From Promerops cafer (taxonomy: Eukaryota > Chordata > Aves > Passeriformes > Nectariniidae), in assembly GCA_013398275.1 (NCBI GenBank), contig VZSE01013530.1, positions 1,612,001-1,676,000 of the forward strand: DNA of 64,000 nt, given 5' to 3'. Each line of letters opens with the position of its first letter. Position 1 is the stretch's first letter. Below the pieces are notes generated by a model, which saw only the letters and a list, made by a program, of their open reading frames with translations, did no database searches and was not told the origin of the DNA. Below are positions 43,389 to 58,100 of the stretch, piece after piece. The position numbers and the translations under genes are program-made.

Positions 43389-46249
43389 CTGGAGAGACAA
43401 ACATAAAGCAGTGAGAGTAGGCTCAGGTCACCTCCAGAACATGGAGACACTTTAACAAGGTTATTGATACAGACCTTTATAAAAGACCCAAGTTACATGT
43501 GAAACCTGGCTTCATGCTGGAACTAGGGTTTTCCTGTATCTGGATGGGAAAGTCTAAAGAAACCCTTGTTACTTTAGTGAAAGTGAAAATGGAACCTCAT
43601 AAACCAGCTTCTAGGTTCCTCTGCATGAAGACTGTAGCATACTGGATTGACACAGAAAAAGTAGTTATTGAGATCTTAATAGCTCACCATGGTAATTAAA
43701 GGTTTACAGGTTTCATCTTTGCTTCCCTTTTGCCATAGCAAGAGGGATTGTTCTTGCTGGCGTACCACAGGATGCCAACCCTACTTCTTCTGGGGCCACC
43801 TGCACCAGGACAAAGGCCAGCCTTGACAAACACCCTGCAGGAACAGCAGCAGTGCTGTTGTCACACACTCTGCTTCAGGACTGAGCCTTAGAACTGTTCC
43901 TCTGGTGAGGGACAGCAGCTCATGTGACACATGGTGACATTGCTCCTGTGCCTGTGTGCCTACAGCTGTGGGGAAGGAATGGAGCCTGGTGTGCCAGCCA
44001 GGAGAAGACATGGACATGCCTGAACTGATGTTCTGCTGGCTGCAGGAGCCATGGAGGTCCCCTGCTGCTGTCTGCTGTGATGCAATCCTCATGAGCAGAG
44101 GCAGGCCCTGGGATCTGTGCTCCCCATCCATTAGGGCAGCTCCCACCCTCTCCCGCTCTTGGCGCCTGTGGCGTCAAATCCTGATGTCACGTGCAGCCGA
44201 GGCCTGTGCCCGTGCAGACAGCACCTGGACGTGCTGCCAGATGTTTGCACAGCTGCTGTTTGCTGTTGAATGCTCAGTTGCCAAGGCCACTGTAGTGCTC
44301 CCCTGTGAGCTCCTTGCCCGAGCCACTGCCTGTGTGGCACTTTTGCTTTGTGTTTGCTGTCTGTGAAGAACCAGATGTGACAGGTCATGGCACCTTATCT
44401 CTCTTTAAGGTTGCAGTTGTTTTCTGGCATACTGACAAGGCATGGGTGTTTCTTTAGGGTTTGGATCTTACCCTTGTTGATCTCACATGGTAGAGTTTGG
44501 CACTTACAGTGTTTGTTAGACATTACATAGAGTAACTGCAAATTTGAGATCTTTTAGCTGACTGTCACCCTGTCTGGGAATCATATTGGTGGAGTTACAG
44601 GTGGGACGTGGAGTTGAGTTATTACAGGTTATTGGTGGAGTTAACTGGTGTGGAGACAGAGATACCTCAGCAGAGGGGGATTTAGTTACCCTGAAGAGGT
44701 CAGTAGGCTACAAATAACCCATCTTATCAAATAAAATCAATATACGTGTCTGAATTCCTTGCATAGCTCTTTGGTACAAATAATTTGCTTGAGATCTATT
44801 CTCTTTCTCTTCTGCTTTCCAGCACTCTCCATGACAGTGACACCCAATTACCATCATGGATATTTTGCAGTCGAGCAGGATTTGCCTGGCTAAAATAAGA
44901 ACATATCCCTGTGTGTCTCATTCACACCTGCAGTGAGTTACTGAGCCCTGAGGGCCCAGGCACAGCTACCCATGGACTTGGACCACCCATGGCCTTCATA
45001 TTTCTAGCTGTTGCTCTTGATTTATAAATGTCTCTCAAGCAGTTCAAGGATGGCTCCTGTCCAAGGTTGTATCATGAGGCCATCAGCAGGGCTGTGCTGT
45101 GATGCAAGGGCTGCTGGATAATCCCAAACCCTTGGATGTGGGAGCAGGGCCTGGGAAGAGGTTTTTGAGTTGCCCTGGGTTCCCACTGCAAACCAATCCT
45201 GGCTGGACTCCACCACAGATTCCTGTGGTGCTGGTTGCACTGCTGCCTTCCAGTCTATCAGGTAACAGTTGGTATAGGCAGTTTTCAGGACCTGGAATAT
45301 TGGATTATTTTGGTTTTTTCTATTTTGCCTCCAAAGAAAAAGCATGATGAAAAATCAGACATGTTCAGATTGTAAAAGGAGTTCCTGGACTGATCTATCT
45401 GCTTTAAAGAGTGTCCCATGCACCTGAGACACCATTAACAACACTGCATTGGAGGATCATTGCCCCTTCTTTTTCTGCACAACAGAAGACTTCATTATCC
45501 TTAGAACTGCCATCACCCTTCATGTTCCACTCTGTTTCCAAGTCCATGATCAGACTCACACCAGACATGCACAGAAACAGAGGGCACAGAGGTTCCCCTG
45601 GGCAGTGGCCAGAGGGGACTGTGGCCATCTGTGGTTTAGGACCACAGCACAGTGAGGTGCTGCAGGAGGCATTGCACACACTGCACGTGGAGTGAGCAGC
45701 AAGGTCTTGGAGAGAGGTTGCTCTACTGAACTGAATAAGAGCAGCTCCTGACAAGTTTCCAGTATGATGAAAGAGGCACTGAACTTGAGCACTAAGCAGG
45801 AATAGCACCAGCTTATGAATTTGTGCTCAAGACAGTTACTCAGTTGCATGGCATTAGTTCCTCGATGCGATGATTGCTGCTAAGACCTCCTGACGTGGCA
45901 GAGACCATGGCCAAGGGATGGTGGCTGTCAGGGTTGCAAGTGTGCCTGGCCTGATGCCCTGTGACACACCAGGCAGTCAGTGTTCCCTCAGTAAATACAG
46001 GCAGCTCTACGTGGGCTGCTGCAGCTGCCAGTGCTTGAGAAAGGCTGGGTTAAGCTCTCATCAGAGCAGATCCTGTCAGTTCAGCTGAGTGAAGACCCCA
46101 TCACTGGGAATTCTGCTTGTTCTTGGCTGCTGTAGGTGTCTACTAAAAAGCAGAAGCCATCCTTGAAATCCACACTGCTGGCAGCACCTGTGTTTGTAGA
46201 CAAACTCATCCTTCACACACATGGTTCACGTTAGATGCTCTGTTCTCAC

Positions 46250-46317
46250 CTCCTCTTGTGTGGTCCTTCAGTTTCACAGTTTGCTTCTCATGTGTGTGTT
46301 GGATACTCTCACTGTTA
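46250..46317 (-). other. weak candidate upstream non-coding exon
   Basis: Minus-strand acceptor (pyrimidine tract then CTAATAG) and donor GAG|GTGAGA enclose 68 bases. It could be a further 5' UTR exon of MYOT, but nothing links it to the gene except orientation. Confidence 0.2.
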
Positions 46318-46920
46318 CTATTAGATTTAGGTAAAGGAGAGTTCATGGGAACAGATAAAAGGCTTATGAGCTTCAGCACTGGGACAGTCACTGCTTTAGT
46401 CTGAATTCCCTGGTTTTGATTGAGACCTAATGACCTTAGGGCTTGGGATATTTAGTAAACCAGGAGACTTTCAAGCCTGCTGAACATGATGGGTGGTGCT
46501 GCTTTAAAGGATGGAGTGTATTTGGAAGAGTAAATGTTCTGAGAGCATTTGGGCACTGGCTGCAATGCTGACTAGCCCTGCTACTGCTAATTGCTTTCAT
46601 GTGGTTGAAATAGTGTGTTTCTGTAGGAGGCCAAAGCTATCCTGTGTGTGTGGCTCTGCAACTCAGCAGTAAAAATGAGAGGAGGTTATTCAGCTTCCAA
46701 GAAAACACTGGAAGGTCTCTCCGAGGTATCTGTTTTCTCTCTGATGCATCTCCTTTTCCTTGTGAGTGATGCTCCAGGCTTCTGTAACTATCAGTTCTCA
46801 GACTTCTGAGATCCTGATGCCACATCCTGAGGAGCTCTGTGTGTGACCCGCCCCTCTGTCTGTGTTTGCCTTGCTAAGCAGAGAGGTTTTGTACAGCAGG
46901 TTAGCAGACCTCATTCCCTG

Positions 46921-47122
46921 TGAGGGTGGTGATGCCCTGGCACAGGCTGCCCAGAGAAGCTGTGGCTGCCCCACCCCTGGAAGTGTTCAAGGCCAGCCTG
47001 GATGGGGCTTGGGGCAACCTGGGATAGTGGAAGGTGTCCCTGCCCATGGCAAGGGAGTTGGAACGAGGTGGTCTTTAAAATCCTTTCCAACCCAAACCAT
47101 TCTGTGATTTTACGGGTCTGTG
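46921..47122 (+). mobile_element. CR1 LINE 3'-end fragment
   Basis: Contains CACAGGCTGCCCAGAGAAGC, AAGTGTTCAAGGCCAGCCTG, GGAAGGTGTCCCTGCCCATG and CCAACCCAAACCATTCTGTG in CR1 order, with a degenerate terminal repeat. 5' truncated. Confidence 0.93.
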
Positions 47123-48994
47123 AAAAGTCATCACCCTACAATTTACGCCCTTGAAAGAATATCTAGGCAAGGTTTTACCTTGGTGAGTCATTCTAGCAGT
47201 CCTAGTGTCCCGTGTAAATGTCAACCTTTACTTAGTGTAACTCTAGATCTTTGTGAAGTGGACAGAATTAGACTCAGCCAAATGAAGAGTCCAAGGACCT
47301 TTGCAACCCAACACCAGAATGATTACAAGGTACATACAGATCATGCTGTCGACACAAACTGTAATGACGACACTCTGGCATTACCTGAATAGTTGACATG
47401 GCTGCAGAATTATGCTATATGCAGCACTAGGACAAATTTAACACAGGCCTAGGAAAGTAATAAATCTGCACAGAGCTCTTTTGCCAGGTGTTTAGATCAT
47501 GGAAAACACATTAAATCTGTTTTAGGAACAAGACGAGCATCTGCTGGATCTGAAATACACTGCATTGCAAAGAGTGTGTGTAGAGGGGAGGAGTACATTT
47601 AAAAATTTACACTTAGAAGTGAGGCAGAGTTAGACTGCAACACCACATTAATGTACCAGCTTGTCTTTTGTTTAAACAACAGGCTTGAATAGATGCACAG
47701 GATAGCAACTTCCAATCACTTTGAAAACGATGCATTTTGCAAGCCATCTGCATGTACCTGCTGGTGCTACTCATTTTTACAGAGGTGTTCAAGCTTTGGG
47801 AGTGTGTGCTAGACACTTGGGTATCTTGTGGCACTACTCTGTAGGGCTTAACAGAGATATGAACGGGTCTGCAAAGAACAAGGCTCTCCCAATGGCAGTG
47901 AGCTGCAGAAAGCTCTGTCTGGAGCTGTATTTCTTCTGTGCCATATGGCTAAACAGGGAAATTGTCACCAGTTCAGCAGTGAGCTCTCTAGTTGTGAGTT
48001 CGTTAGTGGTGTGAATGTGTGATTATAAAGTGACTTCTGTGTTGCTCCTGGGGTGTGAATAATGAGACTTCTGTAGGAAGTGAGAAAAGAGTGATTTTAT
48101 TTGCTTCTCTTCTGCTTCTCTACATTCCAAGAATCCTGAGAAGATCAGTTGGATTGCAGAGACAGTTGTGATTTGTGGAACGATTTCTTAAAATCACTGC
48201 TCTTCAGGTGGCGAGTGGGACAGGTTTCAGCTGGGATATTCTGGAAATAATCAAATAGCTGCAAGAGGTGATTGTAGCCATTGATAAGGTATTCACAAAT
48301 ATTCCTGGTTGGATGTGAAGCTTGCTGAGAGTCTTTCTAAATTGTAGAAATGCAACTGAGTATGTTTCAAAGACCTCTTTTATTTTTGGCATATTTTCAG
48401 AACAGGTAGCACGGAAGAGCACAATTTCAGAGGCTCGTTTTCTGTGAATTCAGCTTTTAATGCCTCCCATGAAGCAGGCTGGAGATTTGCATCTCAAAAG
48501 TTGTGTCTGGCACTCCTGTGGACACTTCCACACACGTTTGGGAAGAGCAGAAAGTTGTGCTGGCTTTCAAGGACAGGCTCCCTCTGGAATTAGCAAAGGC
48601 TGTCCAGCATGGAGACCAGCATGGCTGCTGGATTGAGTGTACTGTGTTTCATGCTTCAAAGTCACTGCTAAGTCTAAGTTGGGTTTGTCCATTTTACAGA
48701 GCAAGTGATGCAAAGAAAAGAGCATGAGCACTCAGAATGTCATGGCACTTGAGCAACAGTAGCCTTAATATGGGAAAGAGCACAGTAGAAAGCTTCACTT
48801 TGGAGCTGCTCAAGCAGATCCCTGATGAGACGGTGAACAAACACACCCAGTGCGTGGCTCGTGTAGCCATGAGTCCTGTGGGCTGTTGGTGCAGGTGTGC
48901 ACATACTCAGGGTGCTTGTGCTCTCAGGCACACGTCCCACTCCAAGTGCACTGTGAAGAGATGGGGCCTCAGTCTCTGTCTGTTCAATCCCCTT

Positions 48995-49130
48995 TGGTTG
49001 CCTGCAAGGTGCGGGGGGGCGGGCAGAGTCCCCGGCGGGGCTCGGGGGCCGCCTAGCGAGAGGCTCCCCGTGGTCCCCGGGACACGCTGGGAGGGACGGG
49101 CCCCTCATCCAGCGGCTGGGAGCAGCTCAC
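48995..49130. promoter_or_regulatory. small GC/CpG-rich patch upstream of MYOT
   Basis: Short stretch with GGTGCGGGGGGGCGGGCAG and several CpGs. No transcript features were seen. Confidence 0.25.
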
Positions 49131-52100
49131 ACACCAGGCCCGAGGGGGAATTAATTTTATCCCTCATACTACATGCCTCTTCTGAGCACAGCTGTTTCTC
49201 AGGGCTGGAAAATCCTGGCTTTCCCTCCCCTTATTTGGATAACAGCTGAACTGCCGACAGATATTGGACACTTGAGTCAAACTGGAGTTCCTAGAACCAA
49301 GTGACTAAATCCCCTTTTAAGCACCGACATTAAAAGGCGCCTAGAGCTTATTTTAAGAGATGCTAAGCTTCCACTTGAAGTCATGAGGCTCCATACTTGT
49401 TCAAGTATACTCGTGTCAAGCAGCAATCCTGCTAATTTCCTTCCTTTCTTCTCTATAAAAAAACCCCAACCCTGCCCCACTTCTTTGCATGCCAGAGCAT
49501 TACAGAGATGTAGAAGGATTGTGAGCCCAGACTGCCTGACATGTGAAGCCTGAAGACCTCACAGGGATGAAGGCTCTGGTGCCCATGGCTGTGACCTGCA
49601 GGGGACGTCCAGGTGTGAATACTGGCAACAGTATTTGGGGAGTGTCTGGGCATCCTGTGGCACCTGCCTGCTGCTCTGTGCTGGACTTTGGTGTTGACAC
49701 GGCACAGGCACATCCCAGAGGCTGTGTTTGGTGGAAATTGAGGGTTCCTTATGTGAATCCTGTGGACCATTCGGTGCCATGGAAAGAATGTTTTTTCAAG
49801 AACCTGTAAGTGCTGTCTGTGCAGTTAGGATGCTGTAACAAAGATAGACGAAATTCTTTCCTGAAAGCTCTGAGGGAGCACCCGCAGTCTCACAGCCCCC
49901 AGGATTGCTGCTTGCTAAGAACTCTGTTAATGCTGAGCGGGTGCACTGGAGCAGGGCTGGGCTGCACTGCTCGGGAGCAGCTCTGAGCCATCGAGCCCCC
50001 GCTCCCTCCTCGCAGCCTCCGTGCCGGCAGCATCGGCTCCTCCGGCTGCACAGCCCCGCCTGTGCCTGAGCAGGGCATGAATCCCATCCCAGCTCTCCCT
50101 TTCACTGCACGCTGCTGGAGGGTGTTATTCCCATTCCCACATGGATACCTGCAGGTCATGATGAAGCAGAGCCTCAGCCATGATACAAAAACTCACGGCC
50201 TTTTTTTTTAAGGTAGAAAATGTGCCGTGCACCCTTCAGCCAGTGAGCGAGTTGACCTCCCCACCATGGCCCGGTGACCACTCTGCTGCTCGTCAGAGGG
50301 AGGATTAAGTTAACGGGGCCAAAGAGGAGGGCGAGAAGCCTGTCCAGCCCCATGCTCCGTGTGGGGCACACCTTCCGAGGAGGTGGCTCTCATTGCAGCA
50401 GGGTTGGGAGAGGGGAATTGTGTGATCAGTGCGTGCAACTGTGACTCATGGCTTTGCTATCCGGAGCCCCAAGGATGACTCTGCTGCCTTGGCTGTACCC
50501 TTACGTTTGCATTTTCCGCAGAATGCAGCGAGTTCTGATCTCCACTGGCCCCAGACCACACCTGTTACATGTGTTGTTCCTTCAGGAAAAAGGAATTTTT
50601 GTGAACAGCACTGCAGGAATTGCAACTGCTACAGCATCCTTTAGCACAGGATGTCTTTGCTATAGTAGTAATTACCAAAATGGAGAAAGAGCCTTTTCTG
50701 TTCCCAAACATCATGATTTTACTTCACTGATTCCATTTGCATGGGAATAAAAGGAAAGTATGTCCTCAGATGGGAGCACATTCAAATGGGATGTCTCTAG
50801 AGTGACAGCAGAGTGACTACGCTGCACTCAGATGCAAATAGGAATGTGGGGTAGCTTTTGCAGAGCCTGCATAACATTTTTCTCCAAAGTGCTATGCAAA
50901 GCAGCAGGTGCCTGCTGTAGCTTCTGTCATCTCCTGTCACACAGGTGTGCCTCAAGTGGTTACTGACTGGTGGTCTGATGCTTCTGCCATCTAAACCTGA
51001 AATCATCAAAGCTGGCAGATCCAGAGATGAACCAAATCTCCCGAGCCCGCTGAAATGTCAGCTCTCCTGTCCCAGGGCCCGTGGGGCTCCTGAGCTGCTC
51101 ATGCTGCTGCTGCACGGGGCGGGAGGCTGCAGTGAAGGGCAGGGCAGTGACAGTCGAGCTCCTCCCAGACAATGCCCCAGGCAGGGGAGCTGTGCACGTA
51201 ATCCTTCAGTTACCATCACCTCACATCTGTGCCCTCAGTGAATTCTGGCCTGAAGATCTTGTCCTAGCTCTGCTCCATCAGCACTGCTCCCACCTGAGAC
51301 AGGCAGTGCCAGCACTTCCACAGGCAGAAGTCAGGGAGTGAGATCTGAACGAGCACAATTAAACAGGAGCCCAGAACCCCCCGGGAGTCTGTTTGCTGAG
51401 GAGTGCTATTTAAAGCTCTCTGTCTCTGGTTTCCCTGGCATGCCAGGAGATGTTTTTAGCTCACTGGTCAGAGAATTGTCTGTCTGGGCTGCTGAGAGGT
51501 GGTGCCCGTGTCCCCGTGGTGGTGCAAGGTTCTGGCCAGGGGCGCCTTTCTGGAGGCACACACCAGTGTTGGGGTTCCCCCATGAGCTGGGGGGTTTGTG
51601 GTGAGCACGTGAACCACAGGAGCAGCTGCTGGGCAGCAGAGATGTGTAAACCTGGCTCCCTCCATGCCACATGTGCAGTGCAGTGGGCTGGGCAGCCTGG
51701 GAGTGAGGAGGAGAGCATCTGAAGGATGGGGTCTCTGGCCAGCTCCTGCCCAAGCTGGGGCAAAGCCCTTCCCTCTGCTGCCACCTGAGCAGCAGAGGGA
51801 TCTCAAGCACCTCTCAAATGGTGCTGGAGCAGGCTGTTAGTGCTGTGGTGTGAGGGTGGCAGGGAGGGAGCAGGGGGTGCAGCTGGTGCAGTGATGCCAA
51901 CATGAGGAGGGCATTTTCCATCATTTTTCCTTTGCATGGGCCTTGCAGAGGCTGGAGGGCTACTGCACAGTGGGGCAGACCCGGGGTCTCTTAAATACTT
52001 GTTCTCAGGTCCTATCCCCAGTTTCATCACCAGAGAAGCTGGGGCAGCTTCAGCATCTGAAAGAGAATTTGAGTCTACACCAAGAGCTCTGATTCAGCAG

Positions 52101-55100
52101 CAGGGCTCGTGGTAATTATCCAAAGCTGCTGGGAGCCAGAATGCACCATATAACCAAGCCAGGAAGAACAGCAGCATCACCACAAAACTCAAAGCAGGGA
52201 CCTACCTCTTGCACTGTAAAATGTGGTAAAGAAAACTATTCCTGTCTGGAAGCTTTTACACAGAGCATAAATTATGCATTTAAAAGGTGTAAATAATCAG
52301 GATATGGCTAAGCACTGTAGTGTGGAAACCTGTGTGTAGAACTAAGGTGTAGACTATGAAGCAGTTAAAGGTGCCAATTCCCCAAACCATCATTGTTCAA
52401 ATTGCCTAAATTAACCTGTCACTGTACAGTCAAAGGCAGCTTTTTATAGGGAAATAACTTTACAAACCCCAAGCCATTTCACAGAAAATTGAGCTGGCAG
52501 GAAGCATTGCATAAAATTAAATAACTTGCACAGATGTTTCTTGAATGAAAAATGAGTTCTAATGGTTATTATTTGTGCCCAGCAGGCATCAAGACTGTGC
52601 CATCCAAGCTCTCCCAAACAGTGACAGTGCCATGTGCCACAGCCCGTGTCCAAGGAGGAGGAAAGGTTGGTTGCAGTGAATGCTGTGGCATTTGGGCTCC
52701 CACAGAGTCCCCGTGCCCGGCTGGTGCCAGGCAGTGACTGTTCACAGCCAGGAGCCCATGCCCAGTGGCTGCACAGCCAAACCCCCCCAGAAATAGGATC
52801 AGGCTAATTTTAACTCCATGGACAGCATTTGATATGGAAGCAGCTGCTGTCATACAAAACTCTGGGCCTGCCGAGCCACCCGAGTGCATGGCTAAAGCAA
52901 ATATGTTCATTTCCACCCAAAGGCCATTAGGAAACCAGGCCTGATTTTAGCTTGCACTTGACTCATTATAAATCAGAGCTGTAAATTTGTAACCATAGAC
53001 ATGCAGTGCCTAAACTCTTAGATTTTAATGCCATTTCTTTAGAAAAGTGAGGCATGTCTTATCTATTCCTCTCACCCTGAATCCATTGCATTGCTAGGAT
53101 GTTTCACCTGTTTGTGTTTGCAACTGATGGAAAGGTTTTCTGGTCATACTCCCTGTGTTCCCCTCCTGTGAAAAGGTGTTCTACACTGAAAAGTTGATTA
53201 GCTGGACATCATGCTAATTTGCAAAGAGCACATCTAGGCTGTGATCTCAGTGTATGCTTGGATTACCTTCTTTTTGGCAGCTAAGATGAACTTCCTGGGT
53301 AGAAAACCCCTAAAAACACAGAAGGGCTTTAATTTTCTGTCTTCCGGAGAGTGGCAGAGGTAGCATATGTGCCAAACTTCAGCTCAAGTGTCCCACAAGC
53401 AATTGATATTCCTTAATTATTGGAAAGTCCCTGAAAACCAAAAATGCCTGATTTAATGTGTGCCCAGCTGCATTGGAAAGTTGTCACAAGTCACCATGTC
53501 AGGGTGGCTTTGAACTCCAGCTTGTGCTGCAGGCCTGGCACCCAGCAAGAGGCTGTCCCCTGCCCTGTGTAACCTTTGGAAATTAGGAAATGGCAGTAGA
53601 AAGCACGTGTGCACTGCGAGGCACAGGAGAGCCAGGGCTTTGTGCCTGCCTGCCCTCCCTGCTCAAAATGAAAAGTTTGCTTCCACTTAGAGAGCAGAGT
53701 TTAAAATGTTATAGGTTAAATTAGCAGCAGAGTTACAGTATTGTTAATAGTATTCGTGGGAAGTGGACAAAGCTCCTCTCTCAGGCAGTGAAGACACACA
53801 ACTCAATTTTCTTGCTACCTTTTGCAACAACAGCGAGGAATTTCTCCAGGAGATGACAGTGTTATGGACAAAGTTCCTGGATACCCCAAACCTACTAATT
53901 AACGCAACCAAAAAGAAAAACATGAAAAAGAAGATACTCAGGCAACAAAGGGAATTAAGTTCCTTTCAAGAGACAGGTCCTGCCCTCAAGTTTGCCTCAC
54001 ACCCTGATCTGCTGAGGAAATTCTTGATCCTGCACTGTGTCCTTTGCAGCTGGGAGGCTCCACGCTCCCATCCACACCTGGCCATTCTCACAACCCTCTG
54101 GATTAAGCCTACAGATGATGGGCCAGGTGTTAATTGTGCCTGAGGGCCTGGGCTGTGCCAGGAGAGGGGGGCACTGCCCAGCTCTGCCCATGGCCTGAGG
54201 TCACCCTCTGCTGCTGCCCTGTTGTGGAGGCACAGACAGGCTGTCCTTCCTCCTTGGCTGTGGCACAGGAATGGGCAGTGATGTGCTCTGGTAGCACAGT
54301 GCTGGACAGAGAACTCCTGTGGCTGTAAATGAAGTACTGTCAGAGAATCAGAGCAGCCTGTGCTGCTGCAAGGTGGAGCACAGGGTGAAAGACTAAATCC
54401 AAATCCCACTGCTGTGGTTCTGGTTACCTGCACTACCTACAGTTCTCAGGGCTGTGAAAAGACACCCACTGAGAAGCTGTATTATAATTTCTGCCCATTT
54501 TCTTCCCTGTAGCACCTGTACCTCTTTTCTCTTTCCCCTGCCCACGAGCCATGTTTAGGAGCAGGCTTTGGAGCCCAGTGAGTGCTCTGCTGCACAACCC
54601 AGCCCACATCACAGCTGAGGGTCTTGGGGACCATTCCACCTTCTCTCAGCCCAGGACACTGAATGAAGCACTGGTGGATTGGCTGCTTGCAGAGTACCTC
54701 ACGAATGAGGTGAGGCATTCAGGGGGGCAGAGCTCCTCGTGGCTTCACCCCTTGTGCCCGTGCTGTGGAGCTGGGATGCCCTGGCTGGCAGTGGAGCCCT
54801 CTCTTGCTTTGGAAAGCACAATCTTCCTGGGCTTCCTGGGTGCAAGGGTAAGGGATGCTCATGCAGGCAGCAGGACCGAGCCAGGGATGCTGTGGGTTTG
54901 GAGCTCCTGGTTTGCCAGGATGCTCAAATGACCACCCTTGATGAGCCTAAAGGTAAGAGCAGAGCTTGGTGTGCCAGCAAGGGGAATGCTGCTCTCTGAA
55001 AAGGAAAATCATATCCCTGCCCCTTTTCCCCACCTCTGAAAAGCCTCAAACATCCCTAGAACATGTTAATATGCTAGAAATTAAAGTGTTACTTACCTCT

Positions 55101-58100
55101 ATAAGCCATCAGTTTGGTTTTGGGGCTCTTGCTGCCAGTGGTTTGTGTCAGTGCTGAGCCTTGAGGTGGAAAGTCTTCTCTGCAGCAGCTCCCCTCTGAG
55201 GTCTGGAGGCTGTCTGGGGTGGTGGGTTACATTTCTAATGTTCAGATCCCTGCTTGTGAGTGATGGCATGGCGGGAATGTCAGCTGTATGGGAATAAACT
55301 GCAGCAATTTATTCCCTCCACCCTGTTTGAAAGTCAACAGAGTGGCACCATTAGCTGGAACAAAACAGGTCCAGTGTTGTGAGATACAACGGTGGCCAGA
55401 TCCATAATTGCTTATAATTTGAAATGCTAATAGCCCTGAGTGCTGGAAAGATGCCAGCTCAGGTCGATTGTGATTCTCTACATTGAAAGAGAAGCATAGA
55501 AAAACTTCATTAGAAGCAGGACTCTCTTATACAGATCTGGAATGTAAAGAATTTCCTATTCACTTGGGATATAAAGAAAACCTGAGCTTCTTCCCAGATG
55601 CTGAGGAATGCAGGGAGATATCTTGGTGGAGCCAGCATATGTCTGGCTTGAGCAGCTTCATGTAACCACCCTTCAGACTCGGTAGTGTGAAGCTTGTAGG
55701 AGCTGAAGGGCAGTGGTGATGATGGCAGAGGTGCAGGGCCATTATTTGCCTCCATCTCCCACAGGGTGCACTATCCAGCAGGGCGTCGTGGGGGGAGCAG
55801 CAGCGAGGGCACCTCTGCACTGGAGGGTTGTGTCCGTGCCAGTGTCACTGCAGCAGGAGTCGTGGGGGCTCCTGTGCCCCCAGACCCTCGGAGGAGTTGC
55901 TTTGTGTGGATGCACAAAGGGCAGGATCCCCAGGCAAAGCTGCCAAAAACCAAACCCATCGCTCTGCAAGGGTCTATAAACAAATTGGTTCTTTCTGCCC
56001 CACAGCAGTGCCCTTGCATGGCTGGACTGGGGTTATCCTGCTCAGGCTTGGCTTGGTCAGCCTTCATCAGTTTTGTGGCCATGGAAATAACCCAGCTGCT
56101 TTGCAGAACCCTGCCCAGCAGTGTGAGGTACTGCATAATTAGTTGCCTTTTGTGGGATTGCCCACATTCCCAGTTTGAAAACATGACTTGTAGTTTGCTT
56201 TCCTGCAAGCACAAGCTCTCAGATTTTTCCTGCTGCCTTCCTGCTTTATTCATACCGAGTCCCAGGACCTGTGTGAAAAGGTATAAATTACTTTTGGCTA
56301 AAGCATCTCTCCTGGCACTGTTATTAATGGCTGAAGCCACATTTTTGTGTCACTGCAAATCGTATCAAGACCATTTGGGCTCAAGGATGGGATGGATCCT
56401 GCCCTCCAGCACGGGCTATGGTGTAGGGATGCTCTCCCCTTCTTCTGTAAATTCCTCCACAAATCAATGGGATTTACTTGGATCCCCTCACTAGCCAATC
56501 CAGCCAGAGGAATTTAAACTATTATTCACCTCTTGGGGGCGTAATTCCCAGATGAACTTTTGAAGCTTTTTGAATGCAGGGATGGTGGGAAGAGACTGGC
56601 TATTCCAGCCATCTTAAACCCTTCCCAAAATGGAAAAGCAGCAGGTGCAAAGGCCACAAATGCTGGGGCCCTCCTTCCTGAATTGCTCTGTCAAGGGCCT
56701 CTGAAATGACATTTCAATTTATACATCAAATTCTGAGGCAGATGAATAGGGACTTTTTAAAATTTTAATTTTTTTCCAGAGAGATTTCTGAATGAGGAGT
56801 GCAGGTGACAAAAATCTTCTTGTGGAGATGAAGGGATGTGCCCTGTGGAGAAACAGAGTATCTTCAGTCGCAAGCTGGTGTCTGGGGTAGTTTTGACAGT
56901 AAAAATTGAATTAATTCTGACTGTTGTTTTCAGAGTTCAGGCAGAAACTTCTCACTTCCTGAGGAAACCCAGCACATCTTTCCACTCTTGAGTGAAGAAG
57001 CTGGGTGTAAGCTGGTGTTTGTGCCACAAGGGAGCTTGGGATAGGGAGGGAGCTTGGCAGTGCTATGAATTTCGGGAGTGAGAAGCTCCAGGTAGGCTGG
57101 CAGGTCCCAGCAGGAGTTTCCCAAAGAGCTCCCAGGGTTACCTGTGGCAGTCAGGCTGGCTGGGGCTGGCTGCTGGAAGGGAGGATGCTGAGCAGGGCTG
57201 TGCCAGGACAGCTTCTGCACCCACCTGCAGGGCTGGGTGAGGGTGGGGTGCCCACTGGGGACAGCCAGGGCTCTTCCTCCAGGAGAGCCTCAGACAGGGC
57301 AGAGACCACGGCTGCAAGTTGAACATCACCATTTGTGAGCAGAGGAGAGACTCTGGGAGGTTCCAGTCACATGGAGGTGTCATTGCCACAGGATGTCACA
57401 GCCTGCCTGGTGTCCCAAGGCAGCAGAGGGGCTGTGGGTGCGTCCTGGGAGTCTCCCCAAGCCTCCCCTCCTGTCTTCCCACACTGGGGACTCCACGTGG
57501 GTGGTAAACTCTGGTAGACTCTGCCAGGTTTGGCTGGTTACACTTCGCCAAACCTGTCTGAAACTGGACTCACCAGAAGACTCAGCCAAGTCTGATTAAA
57601 CTGAACCAAGTCTGAGGGTAGCACTGGTTGGGCTGCCTTCATCTTTAACAGTACACTGCTCCTACTCCAAATTTGGGCTGGTGCAGTTCCTCTGGCTTCA
57701 GAGGAGCAGTGCAGGTTTATGTGAGGGCTATGTTTGGACAACAGGGACACATTTGACCTTTCTCCTGACACTGTTGTTCCATTTAAGATCTGATGTTCTC
57801 AGTGAGCCAAACAGATCAGTAGTTTTAGCCTAGGTGCTTATCATGGGCATCTTGTAAATTCAGATTATCTCTGACCACATTAGCCAAATACTCTTCTAAA
57901 TTATGCTGGTGCATATTTGTAGACTTCAAGGGGATTGAGCAAGTGTGGTGGACAAGGACTGCAGATGAGCGTGAGCAATTTGGAACTTTGTGGCTACATA
58001 ACAGAGGTGGCATTGCTGGCAGATATCCTCAGTCATCTGTCACTATTAACTTCTGAAAGCAACTTAGCAGAGGTGCCTGCTTGCTCTCCACATGCTGAAT

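Noticed and set aside
53763..54143. 126-codon plus-strand frame with a Lys-rich segment
   Set aside because: The composition looks protein-like in the middle, but I recognise no family, and there is no promoter, splice or poly(A) context. Left unannotated.
55766..56494. 242-codon plus-strand open frame and 189-codon minus-strand frame
   Set aside because: They are mutually overlapping, with no recognisable domain and no conserved codon pattern. The plus-strand frame could suggest a short hydrophobic protein, but nothing supports it.
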